Below, one piece after another: positions 45,561-52,583 of a DNA stretch of 64,000 nucleotides. The translations under genes were made by a program, and so were the position numbers. The DNA lies in contig JALDQW010000001.1 of NCBI GenBank assembly GCA_031316255.1, positions 2,017,485 through 2,081,484 on the forward strand. Reading direction: 5' to 3'. Within the stretch, counting starts at the first letter, position 1. Each line of letters opens with the position of its first letter. The notes below the pieces were generated by a model that was not told the DNA's origin, did no database searches, and was given only the letters and a program-made list of their open reading frames with translations. This DNA is from Nitrosomonas sp. (GTDB lineage Bacteria > Pseudomonadota > Gammaproteobacteria > Burkholderiales > Nitrosomonadaceae).

Positions 45561-45660
45561 AGTTACTGTTTTTACAGTGCATCGGCATTGACAAAACATC
45601 TGCAAAACTTTTGTAAATGTTTTCTGTTAATGTGTATGCCTGTTTGAGCAATTGCAGTTT

Positions 45661-45717
45661 TGTCACATGGGAATGTTGCACGACAGTAAATTGATGCAGC
45701 CGATAATTCTTTTTTAG
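45661..45717 (+). other. Conserved ATG box of unit c (16-codon ORF)
   Basis: TCACATGGGAATGTTGC is the weakest match to the box. ATG 45667 opens MGMLHDSKLMQPIILF then a stop, about 100 bp after the expected start site. Confidence 0.3.
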
Positions 45718-45745
45718 CCGATGGATAGCCCTTTTTGCTTAATGA

Positions 45746-45940
45746 ATGATTGGTTGTGGAAAACTTTTGTTATCAACATTCCCACCATTATCAATCTTAT
45801 CATTTTCCATTTTCTCGGAAGCGTTGGTCACGGATTGCTTTAAATTTGTGGTGCTGATGATCTGGATAGCCCCGTTTATTGGTGCCGTCAAAGATTGGCT
45901 TAAGCTGATAATCAACGCTTCCCCCTTTTTTGATCAATGA
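45746..45940 (+). CDS. Possible small membrane protein, unknown
   Basis: A 64-codon frame with two hydrophobic stretches, including FVVLMIWIAPFIGAVKDWLK, lies downstream of unit c. An overlapping start four bases earlier gives another hydrophobic frame, MNDWLWKTFVINIPTIINL, that stops early. The two could be halves of one frameshifted gene. I do not recognise either, and there is no ribosome site. Confidence 0.25.
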   Translation: MIGCGKLLLSTFPPLSILSFSIFSEALVTDCFKFVVLMIWIAPFIGAVKDWLKLIINASPFFDQ

Positions 45941-45972
45941 CGGATTTGCCGGGAATCCTTGAGATCTGTCGC

Positions 45973-46018
45973 TGCGGCATTATGCCACATTGATTTTCAG
46001 AACATTATGTTTGATAGT
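45973..46018 (+). promoter_or_regulatory. Operator plus promoter, unit d
   Basis: TGCGGCATTATGCCACA (45973-45989), -35 TTGATT (45990-45995), 17 bp, -10 GATAGT (46013-46018). Confidence 0.68.
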
Positions 46019-46106
46019 AATACACGTTCTGAAATTATCCGGAATCGGCCAACAGCCTATTGATTTTCGATTAGCGGCATGTTCCGAATTAAATTTTTTG
46101 AATGGC

Positions 46107-46131
46107 TCTTTCCTCCATGGGGGTGTTGTAA
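46107..46131 (+). other. Conserved ATG box of unit d
   Basis: CTTTCCTCCATGGGGGTGTTG matches the unit b box closely. ATG 46117 gives only MGVL before a stop, so a peptide role is unlikely here. Confidence 0.3.
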
Positions 46132-46268
46132 AAGATTTATGAATAAATTACTTGGAATTTGATAGCCCTGAAAAAATTCCGAGTAACTTAAACGATTTAC
46201 GATACCCCCTTCCTTCCTTATGATCTGGCGCATGTTTATGATTCAATGAACGGGATTGAATGCGCGGG

Positions 46269-46314
46269 CGCGACAATTTGTCACATTGTTTTTTTCTTTT
46301 TTCTGAATAATGAT
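46269..46314 (+). promoter_or_regulatory. Operator plus promoter, unit e
   Basis: CGCGACAATTTGTCACA (46269-46285), -35 TTGTTT (46286-46291), 17 bp, then AATGAT at the -10 position (46309-46314). It drives the first YcnI-like gene, whose ATG lies about 116 bp downstream. Confidence 0.62.
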
Positions 46315-46436
46315 AAAAAAGTGTTCGATGGAAAAAGAGCACTTTCAAAATTTTTAAACAACAATAATCAGAACGATAAACAGTTTTAGTGCGTTTAAAT
46401 ACAATCTTAAAGACATATTTCAATGGGAGAAGAATT

Positions 46437-47225
46437 ATGACAAGTCATTGCAGAGGCAAATTTCCATTAATAGCGGTGGCATCGATTTTTTTGACGCTGG
46501 CCAGTCAAAACGCTTTCACACATACCCGTTTAACCGTCCCGGTAGCGCCGGAAAGTTCTGCCGCGCATGGTACGACTACAACAGCGGTCAATATTCCGCA
46601 CGGTTGCGGTGACAATTCAGTGATCGGCAATATATTTTTCCTGCCGGATACCAACAGCGCAACCGTACAGACATCAACAGACAGTTTTGCGACGTTTGAT
46701 GCGCCAGAAGGTGATAATGCATTGAATTATATTGTTAACCCACCGTTCATCAGGATAATCAAAAGCAGGGATCTGTTTGATCATACAGAGTTTATCAAAG
46801 ATGCCCTGGGCAATCCCTTGGGATTCTGGGCGGCGGGCGGTGAGTTACCGGCGTCTAACTGGGTCGGTCAGTTGCCGATTAATATCACCGCAGTGGCCAT
46901 TCAACCCGGTTCCTGCGCTAACACAGTCGTATTTATTCCAGCCATTGCCAATATCTGCAAGGTGACTTCACTCGCGGAAATCAATAGCCTGGATCCCGAC
47001 AATCCCAATGTTGATTTCTGGACAGCGCCAGATGTCGGATCACCGTACGATGCGCCTGGTTGGAATTATCCCGCGACGTTTACCGTGGAACGCGATTTAG
47101 AGAACAATCCTTTGCCAGAGAGTTGTGGTGCAGGTATCGATGTGCGGATCGTACCTTCGGCGGCGCAAATGAATCGCGATATGCCGGTCAGAATGAATGG
47201 TCAGCAGGTTTGGCCGTTGCCCTGA
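46437..47225 (+). CDS. Exported YcnI/DUF1775-like protein, first paralogue
   Basis: From ATG 46437 (GGGAG upstream) the 262-residue protein has a signal peptide (LIAVASIFLTLASQNAFT) and a predicted mature start HTRLTVPVAPE. The pattern resembles YcnI/DUF1775 proteins, which bind copper through the N-terminal His: NIPHGCGDNSVIGNIFFLPD, then GFWAAGGELP. Cysteines in HGC, GSCANT, NICKV and ESCG could pair. The tail DMPVRMNGQQVWPLP is shared with the next gene. The match is by pattern, not by search; a hairpin terminator follows the gene. Confidence 0.65.
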   Translation: MTSHCRGKFPLIAVASIFLTLASQNAFTHTRLTVPVAPESSAAHGTTTTAVNIPHGCGDNSVIGNIFFLPDTNSATVQTSTDSFATFDAPEGDNALNYIVNPPFIRIIKSRDLFDHTEFIKDALGNPLGFWAAGGELPASNWVGQLPINITAVAIQPGSCANTVVFIPAIANICKVTSLAEINSLDPDNPNVDFWTAPDVGSPYDAPGWNYPATFTVERDLENNPLPESCGAGIDVRIVPSAAQMNRDMPVRMNGQQVWPLP

Positions 47226-47286
47226 TGCCGGATTTTAAAACAATGGTCTTCTGTAAAGACGAGAAATAGCACTGGCCTTTTTACCG

Positions 47287-47324
47287 AATAGCCGCCGCAT
47301 TTTGTTGGTGGCTATTTGTTTTTT
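47287..47324 (+). terminator. Terminator after the first YcnI-like gene
   Basis: A 10-bp stem (AATAGCCGCC/GGTGGCTATT, one G-T pair) with a 10-base loop is followed by TGTTTTTT. Confidence 0.75.
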
Positions 47325-47342
47325 AGGCTCATGGTTTACAGC

Positions 47343-47388
47343 TGCGACAATTTGTCGCATTGTTTTTTATAGCAGATAACAAGATACT
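47343..47388 (+). promoter_or_regulatory. Operator plus promoter, unit f
   Basis: The perfect palindrome TGCGACAATTTGTCGCA (47343-47359), identical to unit a, is followed by -35 TTGTTT (47360-47365), 17 bp, and -10 GATACT (47383-47388). The second YcnI-like gene starts about 95 bp after the expected start site. Confidence 0.72.
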
Positions 47389-47489
47389 AAAAAAGAGAAA
47401 TGTAGTCGAAGTAAGTCGCTGCGGTTATAGATTCTATAGTGATTCAGCATTGATTTACATAATTTATAATAAAGAAGGACAATCGAGAG

Positions 47490-48251
47490 ATGAATAAGAT
47501 GAAGTTGTTAACCTGTATTTTGACAGGTGTTACAGTAATCGGCCTGGGTCAAAACGCGTTTGCGCATACGCGGTTGAATGTGCCTACAGCAACCGAAGGT
47601 GAGCGCAGCATTAATCACCTGGTAATTTCGCATTCCTGTAATGATAACACCCGTACCATCGGGACATCGGTAGTATTCCCGGATGGCGTGGACTCCACCA
47701 TTCTTGTGGATGGTGTGCCGCATACCGGTTCAATTACAGATTTTCTGACCAACTATGGCAATAATGCGCAAATGATTTTCGATCGTTCGGCTTTCGACTT
47801 TATGGACGAAAAGTCTGATGCTAACGGTAATTCAGTCGGATTCTGGGCGGGCGGCGGTCCCGGCATGCCGAATAACTTGAATGTGGCCACAGCGATCAGG
47901 CTCACGGCGGCAAATATCGAACCGGCATCCTGTGCGACCAGTGTAAAGGTTAATATATCTATTGTAGATATTTGTGAAGTTACCGGCGTTGATGGGTTTG
48001 GTGAAGGAACTGTTGAACTGTGGACACACGCCGGATTGGGTACACCGTATGATCGCGATCTTCATTTTGCTGTCGATACAGGAACAGACCCTGGTCCGGC
48101 GCCTTTTACCATCAATCGTGATCTGCAAAACAATCCGCTGCCTGAAAATTGTGGAGAAGGCGTGTCCGTAGAATTGAAAGCATCGGCAGCACAAATTAAT
48201 CGCGATATGCCGATTAAACTCAATGGACAGCAACTCTGGCCCAGACCATAA
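47490..48251 (+). CDS. Exported YcnI/DUF1775-like protein, second paralogue
   Basis: The 253-residue protein is a paralogue of the previous gene. It has a signal peptide MNKMKLLTCILTGVTVIGLG with cleavage after NAFA, giving HTRLNVPTATEGERS. Shared blocks are ISHSCNDN...SVVFPDGVDS, GFWAGGGPGMP, NRDLQNNPLPENCG and the tail DMPIKLNGQQLWPRP. An N-terminal His followed by a YcnI-like core suggests copper binding in the periplasm. It has its own operator, promoter and terminator, so the two copies are separate transcription units. Confidence 0.68.
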   Translation: MNKMKLLTCILTGVTVIGLGQNAFAHTRLNVPTATEGERSINHLVISHSCNDNTRTIGTSVVFPDGVDSTILVDGVPHTGSITDFLTNYGNNAQMIFDRSAFDFMDEKSDANGNSVGFWAGGGPGMPNNLNVATAIRLTAANIEPASCATSVKVNISIVDICEVTGVDGFGEGTVELWTHAGLGTPYDRDLHFAVDTGTDPGPAPFTINRDLQNNPLPENCGEGVSVELKASAAQINRDMPIKLNGQQLWPRP

Positions 48252-48281
48252 GCCTGATTGACTGATTACGGTTTATACAAC

Positions 48282-48321
48282 AAAAAATCCTGCAAGCTTT
48301 ACTGGCTTGCAGGATTTTTTT
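48282..48321 (+). terminator. Terminator after the second YcnI-like gene
   Basis: A perfect 12-bp stem (AATCCTGCAAGC and complement) with a 7-base loop is flanked by A and T runs, so it could work in both directions. Confidence 0.85.
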
Positions 48322-48328
48322 ATACAGG

Positions 48329-48374
48329 TGCGACATTTTGTCGCATTGCTATTTGTTTATCGCAGAAGGATAAT
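48329..48374 (+). promoter_or_regulatory. Operator plus promoter, unit g
   Basis: TGCGACATTTTGTCGCA (48329-48345), -35 TTGCTA (48346-48351), 17 bp, -10 GATAAT (48369-48374), the best -10 of the set. It probably drives the gene run from 48495 on. The leader contains a 12-bp tandem repeat (GCGGACAACCTA twice). Confidence 0.72.
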
Positions 48375-48494
48375 TAAAGGCAGTAAGGTAGGTGCTATAA
48401 GGTCAATGCGCCACAGTGATTTGTCTATGTGATTTTGGCGGACAACCTAGCGGACAACCTAGGCAAAGCACCTGTAACTTAAGGAGAATATCTG

Positions 48495-48959
48495 ATGCGG
48501 TTTCGAAATTTGAGAAAAATTTATATCAACCTGTTGCTGGCAGGCAGTATGTTGGGGTATGCAACATTCAGCAGTGCGCATGGCGGCAGTGGGATTACGA
48601 TGGATGCTGCGGGGTCTTCCAGAACATTTACCGGCGTAGCGCTGGTCACCTGTTTTGACGATGGCAACGGTCCGGCTGAAAACCTGATTGCCAGAATACG
48701 CGACAATTCGCAGCCGGTACCGGGATTATTGGTCAACTTGCAAATTTTTAAAGGCAATAAAGCGGTCAATATCACGGATACCGTTTCCGGTGACGCAAAC
48801 TACAGTCCATTTGTCACGTTGCATGGCGGACCCGGTGTGTATTACATGATTATCAACAAGACAGATGCGGGTGCACGTAATTTTGATGTTGAATGGCATT
48901 GTAACACTGCCGACGGTATCCACACAGGAACTGAGATTTCTGTGTCTCAGTTTAACTAA
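48495..48959 (+). CDS. Small exported protein with predicted N-terminal histidine
   Basis: I do not recognise the family. The 154-residue protein has a signal peptide ending GYATFSSA, giving a mature start HGGSGITMDAAG. A compact beta-rich domain follows (RTFTGVALVTCFDDG, PGLLVNLQIFKG, GVYYMIINKTDAGARNFDVE), with two cysteines (TCFDD and WHCNT) likely bridged. It has a strong ribosome site AAGGAG. It lies 26 bp before the TlpA-like gene and is the first gene behind operator unit g. An N-terminal His is consistent with metal binding. Confidence 0.6.
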   Translation: MRFRNLRKIYINLLLAGSMLGYATFSSAHGGSGITMDAAGSSRTFTGVALVTCFDDGNGPAENLIARIRDNSQPVPGLLVNLQIFKGNKAVNITDTVSGDANYSPFVTLHGGPGVYYMIINKTDAGARNFDVEWHCNTADGIHTGTEISVSQFN

Positions 48960-48985
48960 AACTAAACAGTAACAGGACAGAAGTC

Positions 48986-49519
48986 ATGATGAAAAAGAAT
49001 TTTGTCAATTTAACGGCGCACGGCTTGTTATATGGCGCTGTTTTAATTTCATTGATATTTTTTGCCACAACTGCTTCCCTGGCGGCGCAATTGGCCAATA
49101 AACCTTCGCCAAAATGTGAATTGACGACATTGGACGGTACACCGGCTGAGAATCTGCAAGCATTTAAGGGCGAAGTTGTTTATGTGGATTTCTGGGCGTC
49201 CTGGTGTCCGCCTTGCGCGCAATCGTTTCCATTTCTGAATCAACTTCAGCAGGATTTTGGCGAACAGGGGTTGCGAATTATTGGCGTTAATCTCGATGAA
49301 AAAATCACCGATGCGGACAAGTTTTTGTCCAGACATTCAGCAGAATTTTCCATTGCTGCGGATCCGACAAAGCAATGCGCGAAGGATTTCGATGTTATTG
49401 CGATGCCATCATCCTATCTGATTGACCGCGAGGGCGTGGTACGTTATATTCACCGTGGTTTTCGTCCGGGAGAAACAGAAGAGCTGCGTATGATTGTTGA
49501 ACAGCTTCTGCATTATTAA
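48986..49519 (+). CDS. TlpA-like exported thioredoxin
   Basis: The 177-residue protein has an N-terminal hydrophobic signal (LLYGAVLISLIFFATTASLA) and a thioredoxin fold of the TlpA/ResA type. The active site is WASWCPPCAQSFP, with LRIIGVNLDE and the cis-Pro region IAMPSSYLIDREG. Such proteins reduce disulfides of periplasmic client proteins, often cytochromes or copper chaperones. It is followed at 17 bp by the DUF4266 gene; TlpA-type thioredoxin, DUF4266, DUF3570 and ApbE genes appear to recur together in other bacteria. Confidence 0.88.
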   Translation: MMKKNFVNLTAHGLLYGAVLISLIFFATTASLAAQLANKPSPKCELTTLDGTPAENLQAFKGEVVYVDFWASWCPPCAQSFPFLNQLQQDFGEQGLRIIGVNLDEKITDADKFLSRHSAEFSIAADPTKQCAKDFDVIAMPSSYLIDREGVVRYIHRGFRPGETEELRMIVEQLLHY

Positions 49520-49536
49520 CCTTGAAGTGTTTCAAC

Positions 49537-49764
49537 ATGACATTGAGGCAGTTATGTGTAATCATTTTCTTTGCTATGTTTTCGGCGGCGGTTTCAGGCT
49601 GTGCTCATGTTGCCGTATGGGAGCGCGGCCATCTTGCCAAGCCTCAGATGGCAATCGATCCTCAACCTTTGCAAAATCATATTCAATTTCATAATTATTC
49701 AAGTCGGGAGGCTGCTGCCAGCACCCATTCCGCTGGCGGTGGTGGTGGATGCGGGTGTTATTGA
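49537..49764 (+). CDS. DUF4266 lipoprotein
   Basis: The 75-residue lipoprotein begins MTLRQLCVIIFFAMFSAAVS with lipobox VSGC. It carries the DUF4266 signature VWERGHLAKPQMAIDPQPL, then SSREAAAS and a Gly-rich tail GGGGGCGCY whose two cysteines are typical of the family. ATG 49537 is used; TTG 49522 would add five residues before the signal. The function of DUF4266 is unknown. It is followed by the DUF3570 gene at 16 bp. Confidence 0.85.
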   Translation: MTLRQLCVIIFFAMFSAAVSGCAHVAVWERGHLAKPQMAIDPQPLQNHIQFHNYSSREAAASTHSAGGGGGCGCY

Positions 49765-49780
49765 GTTTTTCCGATTTTAA

Positions 49781-52519
49781 ATGGCCAGAAATAAAAAGAA
49801 ATCAGAGATTGGTCAGTATTGTCGTAACAAAATACTTGTTGCCCGCCAGACTAAACCTGTTGTAACGGCTGCGAAACCAAGCAAGGCGCTTCAGGCGCTG
49901 ACATCTGCAGCAGTGGTTTTGCCCGGCTTGTTGCTATCGTCCGCGCAGGGCGCAAGTGGCGATCATGTTAATTTCCAATTCAGCCGGTATCAGGAAGGCA
50001 ATCGAAATCTATTCGGTGCGCCGAATAGCCTGAATCCGATACGCGCGGATGTGTTGCATGGGAGTGGGTTATTCTCTCTGACTGACCGCGCAAAGTTTTC
50101 CTTCAACTATACCCAGGATACCTGGTCGGGTGCGACGCCTGTGACGACATCGCCGCTGGCGGCCAATGGCAACCAGTTTATTTTGGGCAATACCGATACA
50201 GGGGTTGCTGTTGTCGGCGCATCGCCGATTATTAATACGCAAATACAGCTGGACCGCGATCTGAACCCGCTTCAGAAAAATACCGGCATCAAAGATACAC
50301 GTTCGGTATTGGTGCTCTCGTCCGCTTCACCGGAAACACGTAACCAGGCCAATTTTGGACTGGGATATGAATGGGACGATGCGGCCGTCAATGCCAGCGC
50401 CGGATTTTCACTGGAACGGGATTACCGTTCGAGCTTCGGCAATCTGGGTGGACGACTGGATTTCAATCAGAAAATGACCAGTGTGAAGTTTGGCGCGGGT
50501 TATACCAGCAGTAATATCAGCGCCATTCTGGACCACGATGCAGCACCTTATCTGACCAAAACAGCTTTTGCAAACCAGATCAAGCGGCCCGGCGACGGCT
50601 CGGAGATTTTGCGGGGCGACCGTCAGGACTGGTCTGCCAATCTGGGTCTGACGCAAATTCTGACCAAACACGCGCTTGTTGACGCCAATTTTGGTTATAC
50701 GCATAGCAATGGCTATCTGGAAAATCCGTACAAGGCGATGACGGTTATTTTTGTTGATCCGGATAGCCTCAATAACGGTCAGACCGTACCGGTTACCGGC
50801 GATGTACGCGCTTTGCTGGAGCAACGACCCGGTCAGCGCAACCAGTTTGCGTTCAGCACCAAATACATTCAGCATATCAATCCGTTCGATGCGGCGCTGC
50901 ATCTGGATTACAAATTTACCACGGATGACTGGGGGATTAATACCAATACGTTTAGCGCCAGCTGGATTCAGCCGTTGCCCAATAACTGGACATTGACGCC
51001 GAGAATACGCTACTACTCACAGGACGCAGCAAATTTTTATGATCCATTTCTGATTTCCCAGCAAAAATTCTCCAGTCAGGCGCTCGATAGCCAGGGCCGG
51101 GAAATCTGGGTCGATTCATTAAACACCGACATCGAGTATTTTAGGGATGATAATTTTAATCTGCTCGATGGCGCCGGCAATCTGGTTGACGAATCGACGA
51201 TCAGAGTGCAACCGAAGACGATTGCGTTCGATTCCGGGCAGTTGCCGGATAATTTTTCCAGCGATCACCGCCTGGCGGGTTTTGGTTCGCTTAGCGGCGG
51301 CGTCACTCTTAATAAGCAGTTTGCACGGGGTGTTTCGCTGGAAGCCGGTTTCGAATATTACACGCGCGCGAGTTCCTTTAAACTCGGTGGTGACGGCGGA
51401 AACGGTTTTGCCGATTTCGATTACTATGTTGCTAATGCCGCTTTGAAATTGAATCTGGAATCGATGCGATTGCCGGGTTCAGGTAACCGCATTCATCAGC
51501 ACTCGCATCATGGCGAAAGTCAGCCGTCAACACACAAACAGAAACATGGCCAACCGGCAGGCGTCATGTTTGCGCATATGCTGGACAATGCCGGTGAATT
51601 CATGCTGGGCTACCGCTTCATGTACAGCCGTATGGCCGGAAAAATGCTGCACGGTTCCAATACCGTCAGCGATTCAACAATTGTCAATCAGGGTTGCAGC
51701 GACGATAATTTATGTGCTTTTGCACCGGCCGACATGGATATGCGCATGCATATGCTCGATATCATGTATGCGCCGACCCGTTGGTTGAACTTGATGCTGA
51801 TGCCGCGTTTCATGGATATGGAAATGAACCTTCGCGAACTTGACGGTAGGCCCCCGCCAACTGCGGAAGAGCATCAACATTTTGGGGGGCATGCTACGGG
51901 TGTAATCGGCGATACGTTGATGGCCTCGTTGATCAAACTCTATGAAAAACCGGGACACCGTCTGCATGCCGGTCTGGGATTCAGCGCGCCATCGGGGAAG
52001 ACTGACTTGCAGCTTCGGCGCGTTTTTAAAGTTGACGGCGGATCGATACATTTTGGCATGCAACTTGGCAGCGGTACCTGGGATTTTGTGCCCAGCCTGA
52101 CTTATACGGGCGAACACAACCGCTGGTCCTGGGGGACGCAGGTAAGCGGCGTCAAACGTATGGAAGAAAAAAATGACGCCGGCTATCGTCTCGGTGATCT
52201 TTTTCAGGCGACAACCTGGACAGGGTTTGACCTGACGCACTGGTTGACGGCTTCCGTTCGCGGTCTTTATACCCTGCAAGACCGGATTCACGGCGACTTC
52301 AATTCATTTAACGCGCGCATAGGCCCAATGGATTTCCCGGCGAATTATGGCGGGCAGTTCTGGAATATCGGAGTGGGCGTCAATGCGGTTATACCGGGCG
52401 GGCGGTTTGCGGGCAATCATTTCGGTTTTGAATGGTTGCAACCGGTACATACCGATGTCAATGGTTTTCAGTTAGACCGCAAGGGTGCATTGGCTGCATC
52501 GTGGAGTTATCATTTCTAA
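49781..52519 (+). CDS. DUF3570 outer-membrane protein with His/Met-rich C-terminal half
   Basis: The 912-residue protein has a long N-terminus with a signal-like stretch (about 36-57) and a DUF3570 beta-barrel (about 60-565) rich in alternating strands. A linker of His and Gln follows (HQHSHHGE). The second barrel-like half (about 595-912) is rich in Met and His (MDMRMHMLDIMYAP, MLMPRFMDMEMN) and ends in Phe (SWSYHF). Residues 113-119 read DTWSGAT, like the ApbE target D-x-x-(S/T)-G-A-(S/T). The ApbE gene is 64 bp downstream. Copper handling is inferred only from the His/Met content. Confidence 0.78.
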   Translation: MARNKKKSEIGQYCRNKILVARQTKPVVTAAKPSKALQALTSAAVVLPGLLLSSAQGASGDHVNFQFSRYQEGNRNLFGAPNSLNPIRADVLHGSGLFSLTDRAKFSFNYTQDTWSGATPVTTSPLAANGNQFILGNTDTGVAVVGASPIINTQIQLDRDLNPLQKNTGIKDTRSVLVLSSASPETRNQANFGLGYEWDDAAVNASAGFSLERDYRSSFGNLGGRLDFNQKMTSVKFGAGYTSSNISAILDHDAAPYLTKTAFANQIKRPGDGSEILRGDRQDWSANLGLTQILTKHALVDANFGYTHSNGYLENPYKAMTVIFVDPDSLNNGQTVPVTGDVRALLEQRPGQRNQFAFSTKYIQHINPFDAALHLDYKFTTDDWGINTNTFSASWIQPLPNNWTLTPRIRYYSQDAANFYDPFLISQQKFSSQALDSQGREIWVDSLNTDIEYFRDDNFNLLDGAGNLVDESTIRVQPKTIAFDSGQLPDNFSSDHRLAGFGSLSGGVTLNKQFARGVSLEAGFEYYTRASSFKLGGDGGNGFADFDYYVANAALKLNLESMRLPGSGNRIHQHSHHGESQPSTHKQKHGQPAGVMFAHMLDNAGEFMLGYRFMYSRMAGKMLHGSNTVSDSTIVNQGCSDDNLCAFAPADMDMRMHMLDIMYAPTRWLNLMLMPRFMDMEMNLRELDGRPPPTAEEHQHFGGHATGVIGDTLMASLIKLYEKPGHRLHAGLGFSAPSGKTDLQLRRVFKVDGGSIHFGMQLGSGTWDFVPSLTYTGEHNRWSWGTQVSGVKRMEEKNDAGYRLGDLFQATTWTGFDLTHWLTASVRGLYTLQDRIHGDFNSFNARIGPMDFPANYGGQFWNIGVGVNAVIPGGRFAGNHFGFEWLQPVHTDVNGFQLDRKGALAASWSYHF

Positions 52520-52583
52520 AATTTCGGATGCTGCATTTTAATTCGTCTGGACTTGGCTTCCTGAACTGGTTTACGCTAAACCA

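Larger units (their letters stand above)
44878..46436. other. 1.56-kb array of operator-promoter units with a MITE, no intact long gene
   Basis: The stretch contains operators at 45009, 45040, 45057, 45515, 45973 and 46269 and six promoters; MITE copy C lies at 45338-45489. Short ATG boxes are at 45230, 45667 and 46117. A 64-codon frame (45746-45940) with two hydrophobic stretches is the only longer ORF. Confidence 0.7.

Noticed and set aside
42412..48345. Repeated palindromes as a CRISPR array
   Set aside because: Spacing ranges from 17 bp to several kb, there are no uniform spacers and no cas genes; fused promoter elements explain them better.
42412..48345. Palindromes as CRP/FNR sites or sigma-54 promoters
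   Set aside because: The half sites are separated so that the palindrome has an odd length of 17 rather than 16 and lacks TTGAT/ATCAA; GG and GC at -24/-12 spacing were looked for at unit a and are absent.
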